From contig FR901021.1 of NCBI GenBank assembly GCA_000437555.1, forward strand, positions 52,746 through 67,462: 14,717 nt of DNA, in the 5' to 3' direction. Made by a program: the position numbers and the translations under genes. Positions 7,347 to 13,418 of this stretch are shown piece after piece (within the stretch, counting starts at the first letter, position 1; each line of letters begins with the position of its first letter). The notes beneath the pieces were generated by a model. It did not search any database. It was not told the DNA's origin and saw nothing but the letters and a program-made list of their open reading frames with translations. The DNA is from Acidaminococcus sp. CAG:917. Its GTDB lineage: Bacteria > Bacillota > Clostridia > Christensenellales > CAG-917.

Positions 7347-7417
7347 AAATTTGCATACCGTTTAATCTAAGCTTATACCTTCAAAGATTTTCAGTAAATT
7401 CGCTTACCGTTTAATCT
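7347..7417. repeat. Two imperfect 22-bp direct repeats in an AT-rich gap
   Basis: Positions 7347-7368 and 7396-7417 match at 20 of 22 bases and share TACCGTTTAATCT; the period is 49 bp. A perfect 11-bp inverted repeat, CTGAAAATCTT (7265-7275) and AAGATTTTCAG (7384-7394), surrounds the terminator and the first copy. The rest of 7327-7550 is very AT-rich and shows no ORF, tRNA or convincing promoter. It is downstream of both flanking genes, so any role would be in the 3' end of the kinase transcript or as a binding site. Confidence 0.6.
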
Positions 7418-7550
7418 GAATATATATTAAGATTTTTAGTTTAAATTTTTATATTATTAAACTATTTTAATTATATTATTTAGTTAAGTTATAGCTATAT
7501 AAACAAGTTCTGTATATTTTAACCGTGTCAACGCTTAATCGGAATTTAAA

Positions 7551-8456
7551 TTAAGTGCTCTCCTCGTCGACGGTATATCTGTCGCGTATCTCGAGAGGAG
7601 GAATGAACTCCTGCAAAAGACTGTTGGTAGGAACGTATGAAAGCGGAATTTCATTTACCGATTCCATCGAGAGCCTTAACTCTTCCGCTTTTTTTTGATA
7701 TATGCTGTCCGGTTTCAATGTGTTTAAAACCTCAATCAAAGGCGCCTTGAGCGCCGCTTTTTCGTAATCGAAATAGGTATTTATCGTAGCGTTTGCATAT
7801 CTCGAAAAGGGACGAATGTTTATCCTTTCGCTCTCTATGACGTTGTCCCAAAGTTCAAACGTGCGGTTGGCGTCGCTCGAGCGATAATGATAATCTCTTA
7901 CAAGCCTTCTTATTACCCTCGTGGCGTCGGGCTTGTCGGAATCGGAATAGGAATCGAGGTAAATTTTAAAAAGCTTATCGCTGCCCGTGGCGCAGTCGGA
8001 AATAACGGGATTTAAAGCGTGAAGTCCCTCCACTATGCACATGCTGTTGCCTTTTAGTTTTATTTCTTTATAAACGTCCGTCCTGCCGTGCAAATTGAAA
8101 TCGAAGGTGGGAACCTGCACCGTCTGTCCCGTCATAAGACCTATGAAACATTCCCTGATATAAGGCAAATCAAGCGCGTAAACCGATTCAAAATCCGGCT
8201 TACCCTCCGACGTTTTCGGAACTAAATCGCGCGTCAAATAAAAGTCGTCGAGCGAAAGCACAAACGTCTCGATGCCATTCTCGCAAAGCGATTCCCTGAG
8301 CCTTTCGGACGTGGTGGTTTTACCTGCGCAGCTTGGCCCGGCCAGCAACAAAATTTTTATGTCCATCTTCTTTAAAAGACGGGCATAAAACGTCACCTCG
8401 TTATTGTAACCTAATTCGTCGGCATATATTTTTTCCCTTAGCTTAGCGTCTGTCAT
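7551..8456 (-). CDS. Uridine-kinase-like P-loop nucleoside kinase (stand-alone kinase domain)
   Basis: Probably phosphorylates a nucleoside using ATP, as in pyrimidine salvage. The 301 aa carry Walker A GPSCAGKT (40-47), the acidic SLDDFYL (68-74), the substrate loop PTFDFNLHGR (116-125), VEGLHALNP (142-150) and the arginine-rich lid RVIRRLVRDYHYR (180-192). The best relatives I recognise are the clostridial uridine kinases that carry an extra N-terminal TGS/threonyl-tRNA-synthetase-like half and are about 550 aa. This one keeps only the kinase half plus a short N-terminal helix. It begins 13 nt after the upstream nuclease gene and has no clear ribosome site, so translation is probably coupled to that gene. 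The substrate is not proven; phosphoribulokinase is unlikely given the absence of other Calvin-cycle genes nearby. Confidence 0.8.
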   Translation of the reverse strand: MTDAKLREKIYADELGYNNEVTFYARLLKKMDIKILLLAGPSCAGKTTTSERLRESLCENGIETFVLSLDDFYLTRDLVPKTSEGKPDFESVYALDLPYIRECFIGLMTGQTVQVPTFDFNLHGRTDVYKEIKLKGNSMCIVEGLHALNPVISDCATGSDKLFKIYLDSYSDSDKPDATRVIRRLVRDYHYRSSDANRTFELWDNVIESERINIRPFSRYANATINTYFDYEKAALKAPLIEVLNTLKPDSIYQKKAEELRLSMESVNEIPLSYVPTNSLLQEFIPPLEIRDRYTVDEEST

Positions 8457-8469
8457 ATAGTCTGATAAA

Positions 8470-10065
8470 TTAACTCCATCTGTTTGATATTTCGTCTATC
8501 TGTCTGGCAAGTTTTTCAAGATATTGATTTGCCTTGCCTTCGTTCTTTCTCGCAACGTTGGAAAGTCTTTCGAGTGCTTCGAGCACCTTGTCGTAAGCTC
8601 CTGCTTTGCGGCTGATAACTTGTTTTTCCTTCCTTACCTTCTTGTGCCCGTTTTGAAGCTTTTCTCCCGTCAGAAGGTCGTATACTTCCTCAACGAAAGG
8701 CGCAGTCGTTTTGAAACCGTAAGTCTGTTTGACTCTTTCGGCAAACATTTCTGCCACCCTGTCGTCACCGTGCGTTATAAACACGTGAGCGGGAGGAGCG
8801 GAAAGCTTTGCCAAAAATCCTATAAGCCCGTCACGGTCGGCATGAGCGGAGACGTTTTGAAGCTTCATAATCTTTGCCTCCACGGCAATGGTTTCCTGAA
8901 ACAGTTTAACGTGCCTCGCGCCCGTCAATATGGCATTGCCCAAAGTTCCGTTGACCTGATAGCCCACAAAGAGTATCGTGCTTTGCTTTTTCCACAAATT
9001 ATGCTTTAAATGATGCTTTATTCTGCCCGCTTCGCACATTCCCGATGCGGAAATTATGATACAAGGGTCTGTCTCCTCGTTTATCATTTTAGAATCTTCA
9101 CTCGTTATGGAATATTGCAAATCTTTTACGCCGATAGGATTGATACCCGCCTTTATCAGTTTATCCGTTTCCTCGTCGTAATATGCGGGGCTTGTTTCCA
9201 TAAAGATATTGGTTGCGTTAATTGCAAGCGGACTGTCCAAAAATACCTTATACGCCCCGTGTCCTTTAACGAGATTTTCATCTTTAATTTGCCTTAAATA
9301 GTATAAAAGTTCCTGCGTTCTGCCGACGGCAAAACAAGGTATCACAACGTTGCCGCCCCTGTCGAACGTTTCTTGAATAATTTTTGCGAATTCACCCACG
9401 GGGTCGACTACTTCTTCGTGATTGCGGTCGCCGTAAGTAGATTCCATTACCACATAATCGGCGTCGGTAGGAGGAGTAAAGTCTCTGACAAGAGGCATAC
9501 CCTTGTTTCCTATATCTCCGGAAAACACAACTTTTCTCGTTTGATTGTTTTCCGTCAAAGTAAGCTCGACGTGTGCAGAGCCTAAAAGGTGCCCTGCGTC
9601 GGAAAATTTCACAGTTATGTTTTCGTCGATTTTTTTTGTTTCGAGATATTCAAAACTTACAAAATGCTTTAAACATTCCTCGGCGTTTTCCATGGTATAT
9701 AAAGGTTCATAAGGCTCGTTATTGGCTCTCTGTCCTTTTCTGTTTTTCCATTCAGCTTCGGTTTCCTGAATATGCGCCGCGTCGCGAAGCATTATTTCAC
9801 ACAATTCTTTAGTCGCGGACGTAGTGTAAATTTTGCCTTCAAACCCCAGTTTAACCAATAGCGGCAAAAGTCCGCTGTGGTCGATATGCGCGTGCGTCAA
9901 AAAAACGCAATAGACGTCGGAAGGGTTAACTTTAAAAGACTGTTGCTCGTAAATTTGCGGACCTTGTTCCATTCCGCAATCGATAAGCACTTTTTTGCCC
10001 CCGACTTCGATGAGATAACAGCTTCCCGTAACTTGACGGGCAGCTCCTAAAAAAGATAATTTCAT
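8470..10065 (-). CDS. Metallo-beta-lactamase/beta-CASP ribonuclease (CPSF-73-like)
   Basis: Probable zinc-dependent RNA endo- or exonuclease acting in RNA processing or decay in the cytosol. The 531-aa protein has the full set of motifs: THAHIDHSG (57-65, motif 2), DAGHLLGSAH (156-165, motif 3), SGDIG (182-186, motif 4), motif A ESTYGD (208-213), motif B with SASGMCEAGRIKHHL (339-353), and motif C SAHAD (406-410) followed by THGD (431-434). A lysine/arginine-rich helical tail of about 60 aa (472-531) follows, possibly for RNA binding. It resembles the TTHA0252/CPSF type rather than RNase J. The start follows AAGGGG at 5 nt, and the promoter at 10093-10121 precedes it. It is the first gene of a two-gene unit with the kinase. 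Confidence 0.92.
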   Translation of the reverse strand: MKLSFLGAARQVTGSCYLIEVGGKKVLIDCGMEQGPQIYEQQSFKVNPSDVYCVFLTHAHIDHSGLLPLLVKLGFEGKIYTTSATKELCEIMLRDAAHIQETEAEWKNRKGQRANNEPYEPLYTMENAEECLKHFVSFEYLETKKIDENITVKFSDAGHLLGSAHVELTLTENNQTRKVVFSGDIGNKGMPLVRDFTPPTDADYVVMESTYGDRNHEEVVDPVGEFAKIIQETFDRGGNVVIPCFAVGRTQELLYYLRQIKDENLVKGHGAYKVFLDSPLAINATNIFMETSPAYYDEETDKLIKAGINPIGVKDLQYSITSEDSKMINEETDPCIIISASGMCEAGRIKHHLKHNLWKKQSTILFVGYQVNGTLGNAILTGARHVKLFQETIAVEAKIMKLQNVSAHADRDGLIGFLAKLSAPPAHVFITHGDDRVAEMFAERVKQTYGFKTTAPFVEEVYDLLTGEKLQNGHKKVRKEKQVISRKAGAYDKVLEALERLSNVARKNEGKANQYLEKLARQIDEISNRWS

Positions 10066-10092
10066 ATATTCCCCTTTTTCTTTTATAGTAAA

Positions 10093-10121
10093 ATTATAAC
10101 AGCAATTTATTTCACTTTCAA
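10093..10121 (-). promoter_or_regulatory. Sigma-A promoter of the beta-CASP nuclease-kinase unit
   Basis: Reading leftward: -35 TTGAAA (10121-10116), 17-bp spacer, and -10 TATAAT (10098-10093) with an upstream TGT, giving an extended -10. The leader would be about 20 nt. This is one of the best promoter matches in the window. Confidence 0.85.
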
Positions 10122-10252
10122 TACCGTTTTTGCAAAAAAATACTTATATATATTTATTAAATTATGCAAAATTCCAAAAAAAGTTTCAATGCGCAAATAA
10201 AGCAGATTGCATTATAATTTAAATTATATTTTTTATCAATTCGATTATAAAA

Positions 10253-10282
10253 ATTAAAAAACGGCATATGCCGTTTTTTAAT
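10253..10282 (-). terminator. Terminator of spoIVA
   Basis: Perfect 30-bp palindrome with a 13-bp stem, ATTAAAAAACGGC / GCCGTTTTTTAAT, and loop ATAT. Read leftward it ends in T6 AAT5, a strong U-run. It lies about 185 nt beyond the spoIVA stop. It is symmetric and could also work in the other direction, but no plus-strand gene lies upstream of it. Confidence 0.85.
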
Positions 10283-10353
10283 TTCTTTTCGGGCAGGGAC
10301 AATTTACTTACCGACTTTAGCAATTTATTTGCCGCCCTCAATATTATATGCTC

Positions 10354-10387
10354 AAGATTTTTATCGGAATAAGCCGATTAAAATCTT
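10354..10387 (-). other. Stem-loop in the spoIVA 3' region
   Basis: AAGATTTTTATCGG (10354-10367) pairs with 10374-10387 at 13 of 14 positions around a 6-nt loop. It lies between the spoIVA stop and the terminator and has no adjacent U-run, so it is not itself a clear terminator. It may protect the 3' end of the mRNA. The remaining sequence between 10283 and 10465 shows no gene. Confidence 0.45.
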
Positions 10388-10465
10388 TTCATATCTGAAC
10401 GATTTCAATCAAACATACGTTTTATTTTTATATCCGTTTATATTGTTATTTACTGCCGCCGCGAT

Positions 10466-11935
10466 TTAGAGCAATATGCAAAGCACTCCGCCCTTACCTT
10501 CGTTGACTATTCTGCCGAGAGTCTTTTGCATTTTTTCTTTGGCGTCGGCAGGAATTGCAAAAAGCTTATGTTGCAATCCGTCGTTGACAAGGCCTCTTAA
10601 AGTCTTTCCGAATATGTTAGCGTCCCATATATCGTCGTTTTGCGGATTGGAAATCAGGCTCTTTACAAGGTCTTCGGACTGCTCCTCGCTTCCCACTATG
10701 GGGCTGACTTCCGTTTCCACGTCAACTTTGATGATGTGAAGCGACGGCGCCTTTGCGCTGAGTTTGACTCCGAACTGTCCGCCCTGTTTTACCATTTCGG
10801 GAGTGTCGAGACTCATCTCGTCAATGGACGGAACGACGACTCCGTATCCCGTCTCTTCCGCCTGCTTTAATGCGTCGCAGAGCTTTTGCGTTTTGGCTTT
10901 TGCCTTGGACAGAGTTTTGAGCAGATAGAAAAGGTCGAAATCGTTTTTAACGGATTCATTGCACTCCTTCGACAAAACCTCATAAAAGAGTCCTTCTTTT
11001 ACCGCCAAAGTTATTTCCACTCTGCCCTGTCCTGCGTCCAGAATTATGTTTGAAGGCGGGTCAAGATAATTTAATCCTGCAAATGCTTCGTCAAAGTTTA
11101 AATAATCCTTCATCTTTTTGGCGCCCTCTGCAACTTTCATCACGGCGTCGATTGCCTCTTTTACGATGTCGCTGCCCACGCTTAACGCCTGTATCCACTT
11201 GGGGGCGACGGCGTCGATTTGTTTTATCGGGAATTCCAAAAGCACGGTTTCCAGTATTCCCGCCATATCCTGTTCGCTCATGTTCAACACGTCCGCAGCG
11301 ACAACGGGTACGGCATATTTTTCCTCGAGCACACCCCTTATCTTCTGAGCTTCCGCACTTTGCGGTTTTTTGCTGTTTAGCAAAACGATAAAAGGTTTGC
11401 CGAGCGACTTTAATTCACCTACGACTCTTTCTTCCGCCGCAATATAATTCGTTCTGGGAATGTCGGCGATTGTTCCGTCTGTTGTTACAAGCACCGCTAT
11501 CGTTGAATGGTCACGGATAACTTTTTCTGTTCCCATTTCCGCGGCCTTTTCAAACGGCATTTCGCTGTCCGACCACGGCGTCCTCACCATTCTTTCCTTG
11601 CCTTCCGATTTGTGTCCTTCCGCGCCCTCGACAAGATATCCTACGCAGTCAATCATTCTGACGTTGGCCTGCATATTTTCCGTTATCGAAACTTTGACCG
11701 CCTCGTTTGGAACAAACCTCGGTTGAGTCGTCATAATCGTTTTACCGTCCGCCGACTGCGGAAGCTCGTCAACAGCTCTTTGGCGTTCGTTGACGTCTTC
11801 AATGTTGTCGAGCACCGACTGCATAAAGCGTTTGATGAAAGTCGACTTACCTGTTCGGACGGGGCCGACTACACCGACGTATATATCTCCGCCCGTCCTT
11901 TTTGCGATATCCTCCAATAAGTTAAATTTGTCCAT
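10466..11935 (-). CDS. spoIVA: Stage IV sporulation protein A (spore coat morphogenetic ATPase)
   Basis: Made in the mother cell, this ATPase polymerises on the forespore surface to form the base layer of the spore coat and is required for coat and cortex assembly. The 489 aa compare with 492 in Bacillus subtilis and align along the whole length from memory. There is Walker A GPVRTGKS (24-31, Lys30 being the known catalytic lysine), DELPQSADGKTIMTTQP, MIDCVGYLVEGAEG, TTDGTIADIPR, and a C-terminus ending IVNEGKGGVLCILL. ATG 11935 follows AGGAGGG at 5 nt; the in-frame extension to 11974 overlaps the promoter and is rejected. It is monocistronic, with a sigma-E-like promoter just upstream. It is strong evidence for an endospore-forming host. 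Confidence 0.97.
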   Translation of the reverse strand: MDKFNLLEDIAKRTGGDIYVGVVGPVRTGKSTFIKRFMQSVLDNIEDVNERQRAVDELPQSADGKTIMTTQPRFVPNEAVKVSITENMQANVRMIDCVGYLVEGAEGHKSEGKERMVRTPWSDSEMPFEKAAEMGTEKVIRDHSTIAVLVTTDGTIADIPRTNYIAAEERVVGELKSLGKPFIVLLNSKKPQSAEAQKIRGVLEEKYAVPVVAADVLNMSEQDMAGILETVLLEFPIKQIDAVAPKWIQALSVGSDIVKEAIDAVMKVAEGAKKMKDYLNFDEAFAGLNYLDPPSNIILDAGQGRVEITLAVKEGLFYEVLSKECNESVKNDFDLFYLLKTLSKAKAKTQKLCDALKQAEETGYGVVVPSIDEMSLDTPEMVKQGGQFGVKLSAKAPSLHIIKVDVETEVSPIVGSEEQSEDLVKSLISNPQNDDIWDANIFGKTLRGLVNDGLQHKLFAIPADAKEKMQKTLGRIVNEGKGGVLCILL

Positions 11936-11961
11936 AATTGCCCTCCTGCTACTTACGCTTA

Positions 11962-11989
11962 AATATATTCGCAAAATATGGCAATATTC
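11962..11989 (-). promoter_or_regulatory. Sigma-E-like promoter of spoIVA
   Basis: Reading leftward: GAATATT (11989-11983), a 13-bp spacer, then AATATATT (11969-11962). Sigma-E sites follow roughly GHATATT, 13-15 bp, CATACAHT; the -35 fits fully and the -10 fits at six of eight positions. The predicted start near 11955 gives a leader of about 20 nt. Known spoIVA genes are sigma-E dependent, which supports the call. Confidence 0.6.
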
Positions 11990-12006
11990 CTAAAAAAATA
12001 AAAAAA

Positions 12007-12022
12007 CAAGCCGAAAGGCTTG
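12007..12022 (-). terminator. Terminator of the putative small RNA, upstream of spoIVA
   Basis: Read leftward: CAAGCC, loop TTTC, GGCTTG, then T7 A T7. The stem is short, but the U-run is the longest in the window. It points left although no protein gene lies to its right on this strand. It ends about 10 nt before the spoIVA -35, so it would insulate spoIVA from the upstream transcript. The plus-strand reading gives a GAAA tetraloop with a weaker U-run. Confidence 0.82.
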
Positions 12023-12032
12023 CTTTTGTTTT

Positions 12033-12233
12033 ATCTTTTGTATTTTAAAAATTTATCTTTAGTAACTTATGGTTTATCTTTGGTATGCCGTAAATCTTTT
12101 GCACTAAAACATCTTTGGTTTTTTAATTTTCTTCTTTAGAATATCTTTTGTATATAAAGATTTTTCTTTAGAATTTCTTTTGTGTTTAAGGCCGTAACTT
12201 TTGATTTAAAGTATATTAAATCTTAATCTTTCG
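12033..12233 (-). repeat. Array of ten CNAAAGA[T/A] octamers
   Basis: On the plus strand the octamer [A/T]TCTTTNG begins at 12033, 12055, 12076, 12094, 12111, 12132, 12143, 12164, 12175 and 12226. Steps are 22, 21, 18, 17, 21, 11, 21, 11 and 51 bp, many of them close to one or two helical turns. The core AAAGA is invariant and the second base varies. Several copies share a wider context, TAC-NAAAGATA. The heptamer GCCGTAA also occurs twice (12087-12093 and 12191-12197). Confidence 0.7.
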
Positions 12234-12292
12234 TGATAATTCTACGATTTTTTACACCCGGGAAAAAAGCGGAAATCCCGTAGCTTGATAAA

Positions 12293-12321
12293 ATGTTAGC
12301 ACGGCAACCAGCAAATGTCAA
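12293..12321 (-). promoter_or_regulatory. Sigma-A promoter of the putative small RNA
   Basis: Reading leftward: consensus -35 TTGACA (12321-12316), exactly 17 bp, and -10 TAACAT (12298-12293) with TGC before it, an extended -10. Transcription would start near 12286 at an A. A second TTGACA lies at 12366-12361 but has only a poor -10. This promoter faces away from the ytxC-like gene and has no protein gene before the terminator at 12007-12022. Confidence 0.68.
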
Positions 12322-12322
12322 T

Positions 12323-12357
12323 AGTCGAAATGAGGTAATATTTGGAAATTTGTCGAA
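12323..12357 (+). promoter_or_regulatory. Spo0A-box-like sites upstream of the small-RNA promoter
   Basis: An exact 0A box TGTCGAA at 12351-12357, within TTTGTCGAAA, and a six-of-seven match AGTCGAA at 12323-12329. The latter adjoins the -35 of the leftward promoter and is centred near -40. TGTCAAT at 12361-12367 follows the exact box with a 10-bp period, the tandem arrangement known for Spo0A sites, although it is also a TTGACA on the other strand. Confidence 0.5.
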
Positions 12358-12432
12358 ATATGTCAATTTAACGAATTATTCTTCCTTTCGTGCAATTTTT
12401 TTGCCCTACGTTTTTCCCCATACGGCTTATAT

Positions 12433-12439
12433 TGTCGAA
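12433..12439 (+). promoter_or_regulatory. Exact Spo0A box upstream of the ytxC-like gene
   Basis: TGTCGAA, 65 nt before the ytxC-like ATG. No clear sigma-A promoter lies next to it: TATATT (12428-12433) overlaps it and TAAAAT (12444-12449) follows it, neither with a good -35. TTGCCC at 12401 lies 21 bp before TATATT, an over-long spacing that recalls spoIIG-type Spo0A-activated promoters, but this is tentative. Confidence 0.4.
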
Positions 12440-12455
12440 TAAATAAAATATTAAA

Positions 12456-12478
12456 TTTTCAAGTGTAAAACTTGAAAA
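12456..12478 (+). repeat. 8-bp inverted repeat in the ytxC-like leader
   Basis: TTTTCAAG (12456-12463) and CTTGAAAA (12471-12478) around a 7-nt loop, ending 17 nt before the GAGGTG ribosome site. It could be a leader hairpin or a dimer-binding operator. Confidence 0.45.
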
Positions 12479-12504
12479 GCCGCATAAAATAATGTGAGGT
12501 GTTT

Positions 12505-13218
12505 ATGTGGTCGAACGTAATTAGTATAGACAAAATGTATGACAAAGAATTTGATTACCTATACGAAAAAATCAAGGCGGATAAGAACGTATCTTATGCT
12601 TACGAGGAGAGCAGGTCAAGACACTTTTTGTATCTGGCGTCGCTTTGCGAGTCATCTTTGGACGTAATAGCGAACGTGGAAAACAGTATTTGCGAAGTTT
12701 ATTTAAATCACTTCAAATTAAAGCATTTTACCAAAAACTTTAAAACTCTGTCCGACCCTCTCGTCGCTCTGACTTCCGCCCTGCTTTTGTTTGACCACGC
12801 ATACGAAGACGCGCTCATCCGTAAAGTCTTAAGCGAGGCGACGGAATACAACATAGACGGAATTCTAAACTTTCGGCTCGGCGCCCTGACGGAGAATTGG
12901 AACGAGCTTTCCGACCTTATTTCCAATCTGCTTGCCAACAGCCAAACGGATGACGACGTTTATTCCGTGGCTCAGTTTATAAACTCTCAAGAGGGAGGCA
13001 TAAACAGACTTATGCTAAGCGAAAATCAGCTTGTCAATCTTACAAAATCGAAAAACGTCGAGATTGAAAACTTTTTCGACAACAACGACCAAAACCTCAT
13101 ATTTGCCATCATCAAGGAAAAACCTGCCGAGCTTGTCGTAAAGAACAGACGCCTTACCGACTCGCTTAAAAGAAGCATTTCCCCTTTTGCAAGAATACGG
13201 GAATCTAAATACGATTGA
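12505..13218 (+). CDS. Probable sporulation protein, YtxC-like (divergent)
   Basis: A 237-aa soluble protein without signal peptide or membrane helix. I recognise it as YtxC-like from its C-terminal half. DGILNFRLGAL (118-128) resembles the family's GFxxFRL motif. It is followed by a helix, QFINSQEGGINRLMLSENQLVNL (157-179) resembling the 'FVxxQxxxIxxVHxxxxxxxxL' strand pattern, and NDQNLIFAIIKEKPAELVVK (194-213) resembling 'DLLISxLIxxAPxxIxIH'. The usual cysteine-containing C-terminus is missing. YtxC proteins are conserved in spore formers but their function is unknown. ATG 12505 follows GAGG at 5 nt; a GTG at 12499 overlaps that site. An upstream Spo0A box and nearby spoIVA fit a sporulation role. 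The assignment rests on pattern memory only. Confidence 0.5.
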   Translation: MWSNVISIDKMYDKEFDYLYEKIKADKNVSYAYEESRSRHFLYLASLCESSLDVIANVENSICEVYLNHFKLKHFTKNFKTLSDPLVALTSALLLFDHAYEDALIRKVLSEATEYNIDGILNFRLGALTENWNELSDLISNLLANSQTDDDVYSVAQFINSQEGGINRLMLSENQLVNLTKSKNVEIENFFDNNDQNLIFAIIKEKPAELVVKNRRLTDSLKRSISPFARIRESKYD

Positions 13219-13303
13219 AATTCCATTTGATTTGCTCTATCCAAAACGGGTAAACTCTCTTTAACTTCGCTTTTCGCAAAACAATTATACAAAAAAAATT
13301 AAA

Positions 13304-13329
13304 AAAACTCCGCTATATAGCGGAGTTTT
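13304..13329. terminator. Bidirectional terminator between convergent genes
   Basis: Perfect palindromic 11-bp stem AAAACTCCGCT / AGCGGAGTTTT with loop ATAT. On the minus strand it is followed by T7 AAT8, ending the oxidoreductase transcript about 90 nt after its stop; on the plus strand a looser TTTTAATTATTTTTT follows the ytxC-like gene. Confidence 0.9.
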
Positions 13330-13418
13330 AATTATTTTTTAGCCAAGTTATAATTCTTGCTTTTTCGCCGCCTTAAAAGATTAAGAGGGGCGTTATAAAT
13401 ACGGTTGAGGGCGAATTT

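Larger units (their letters stand above)
12000..12286 (-). ncRNA. Putative Spo0A-linked small RNA with repeated CNAAAGAW motif
   Basis: Predicted transcript of about 285 nt from the promoter at 12293-12321 to the terminator at 12007-12022. I see no ORF with a ribosome site in it; the longest open stretch is about 19 codons from a GTG without one. The 5' end (12283-12242) can fold by CUACG with CGUAG, or alternatively by CGGGA with UCCCG. A short hairpin GATTTAA/TTAAATC lies at 12203-12222. The rest is purine-rich and mostly unstructured, carrying ten CNAAAGA[U/A] motifs. It matches no RNA family I recognise, including 6S, SRP, tmRNA, RNase P and common riboswitches. Promoter and terminator are seen directly; that it is a functional RNA is inferred. 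Confidence 0.5.

Noticed and set aside
7521..7535. TTGACA on the minus strand near the end of the kinase gene
   Set aside because: No -10-like hexamer at 16-18 bp; the TATACA present is only about 9 bp away.
10122..10252. AT-rich block upstream of the nuclease promoter
   Set aside because: No ORF, repeat or structure beyond base composition.
11936..11974. Longer spoIVA start
   Set aside because: The extension covers the sigma-E-like -10 and the AGGAGGG ribosome site of ATG 11935; homologs begin at the latter.
12040..12120. Short peptide-coding frame on the minus strand in the repeat array (GTG, about 19 codons)
   Set aside because: No ribosome site, and the motif repeats fall in different frames, so it reads as chance.
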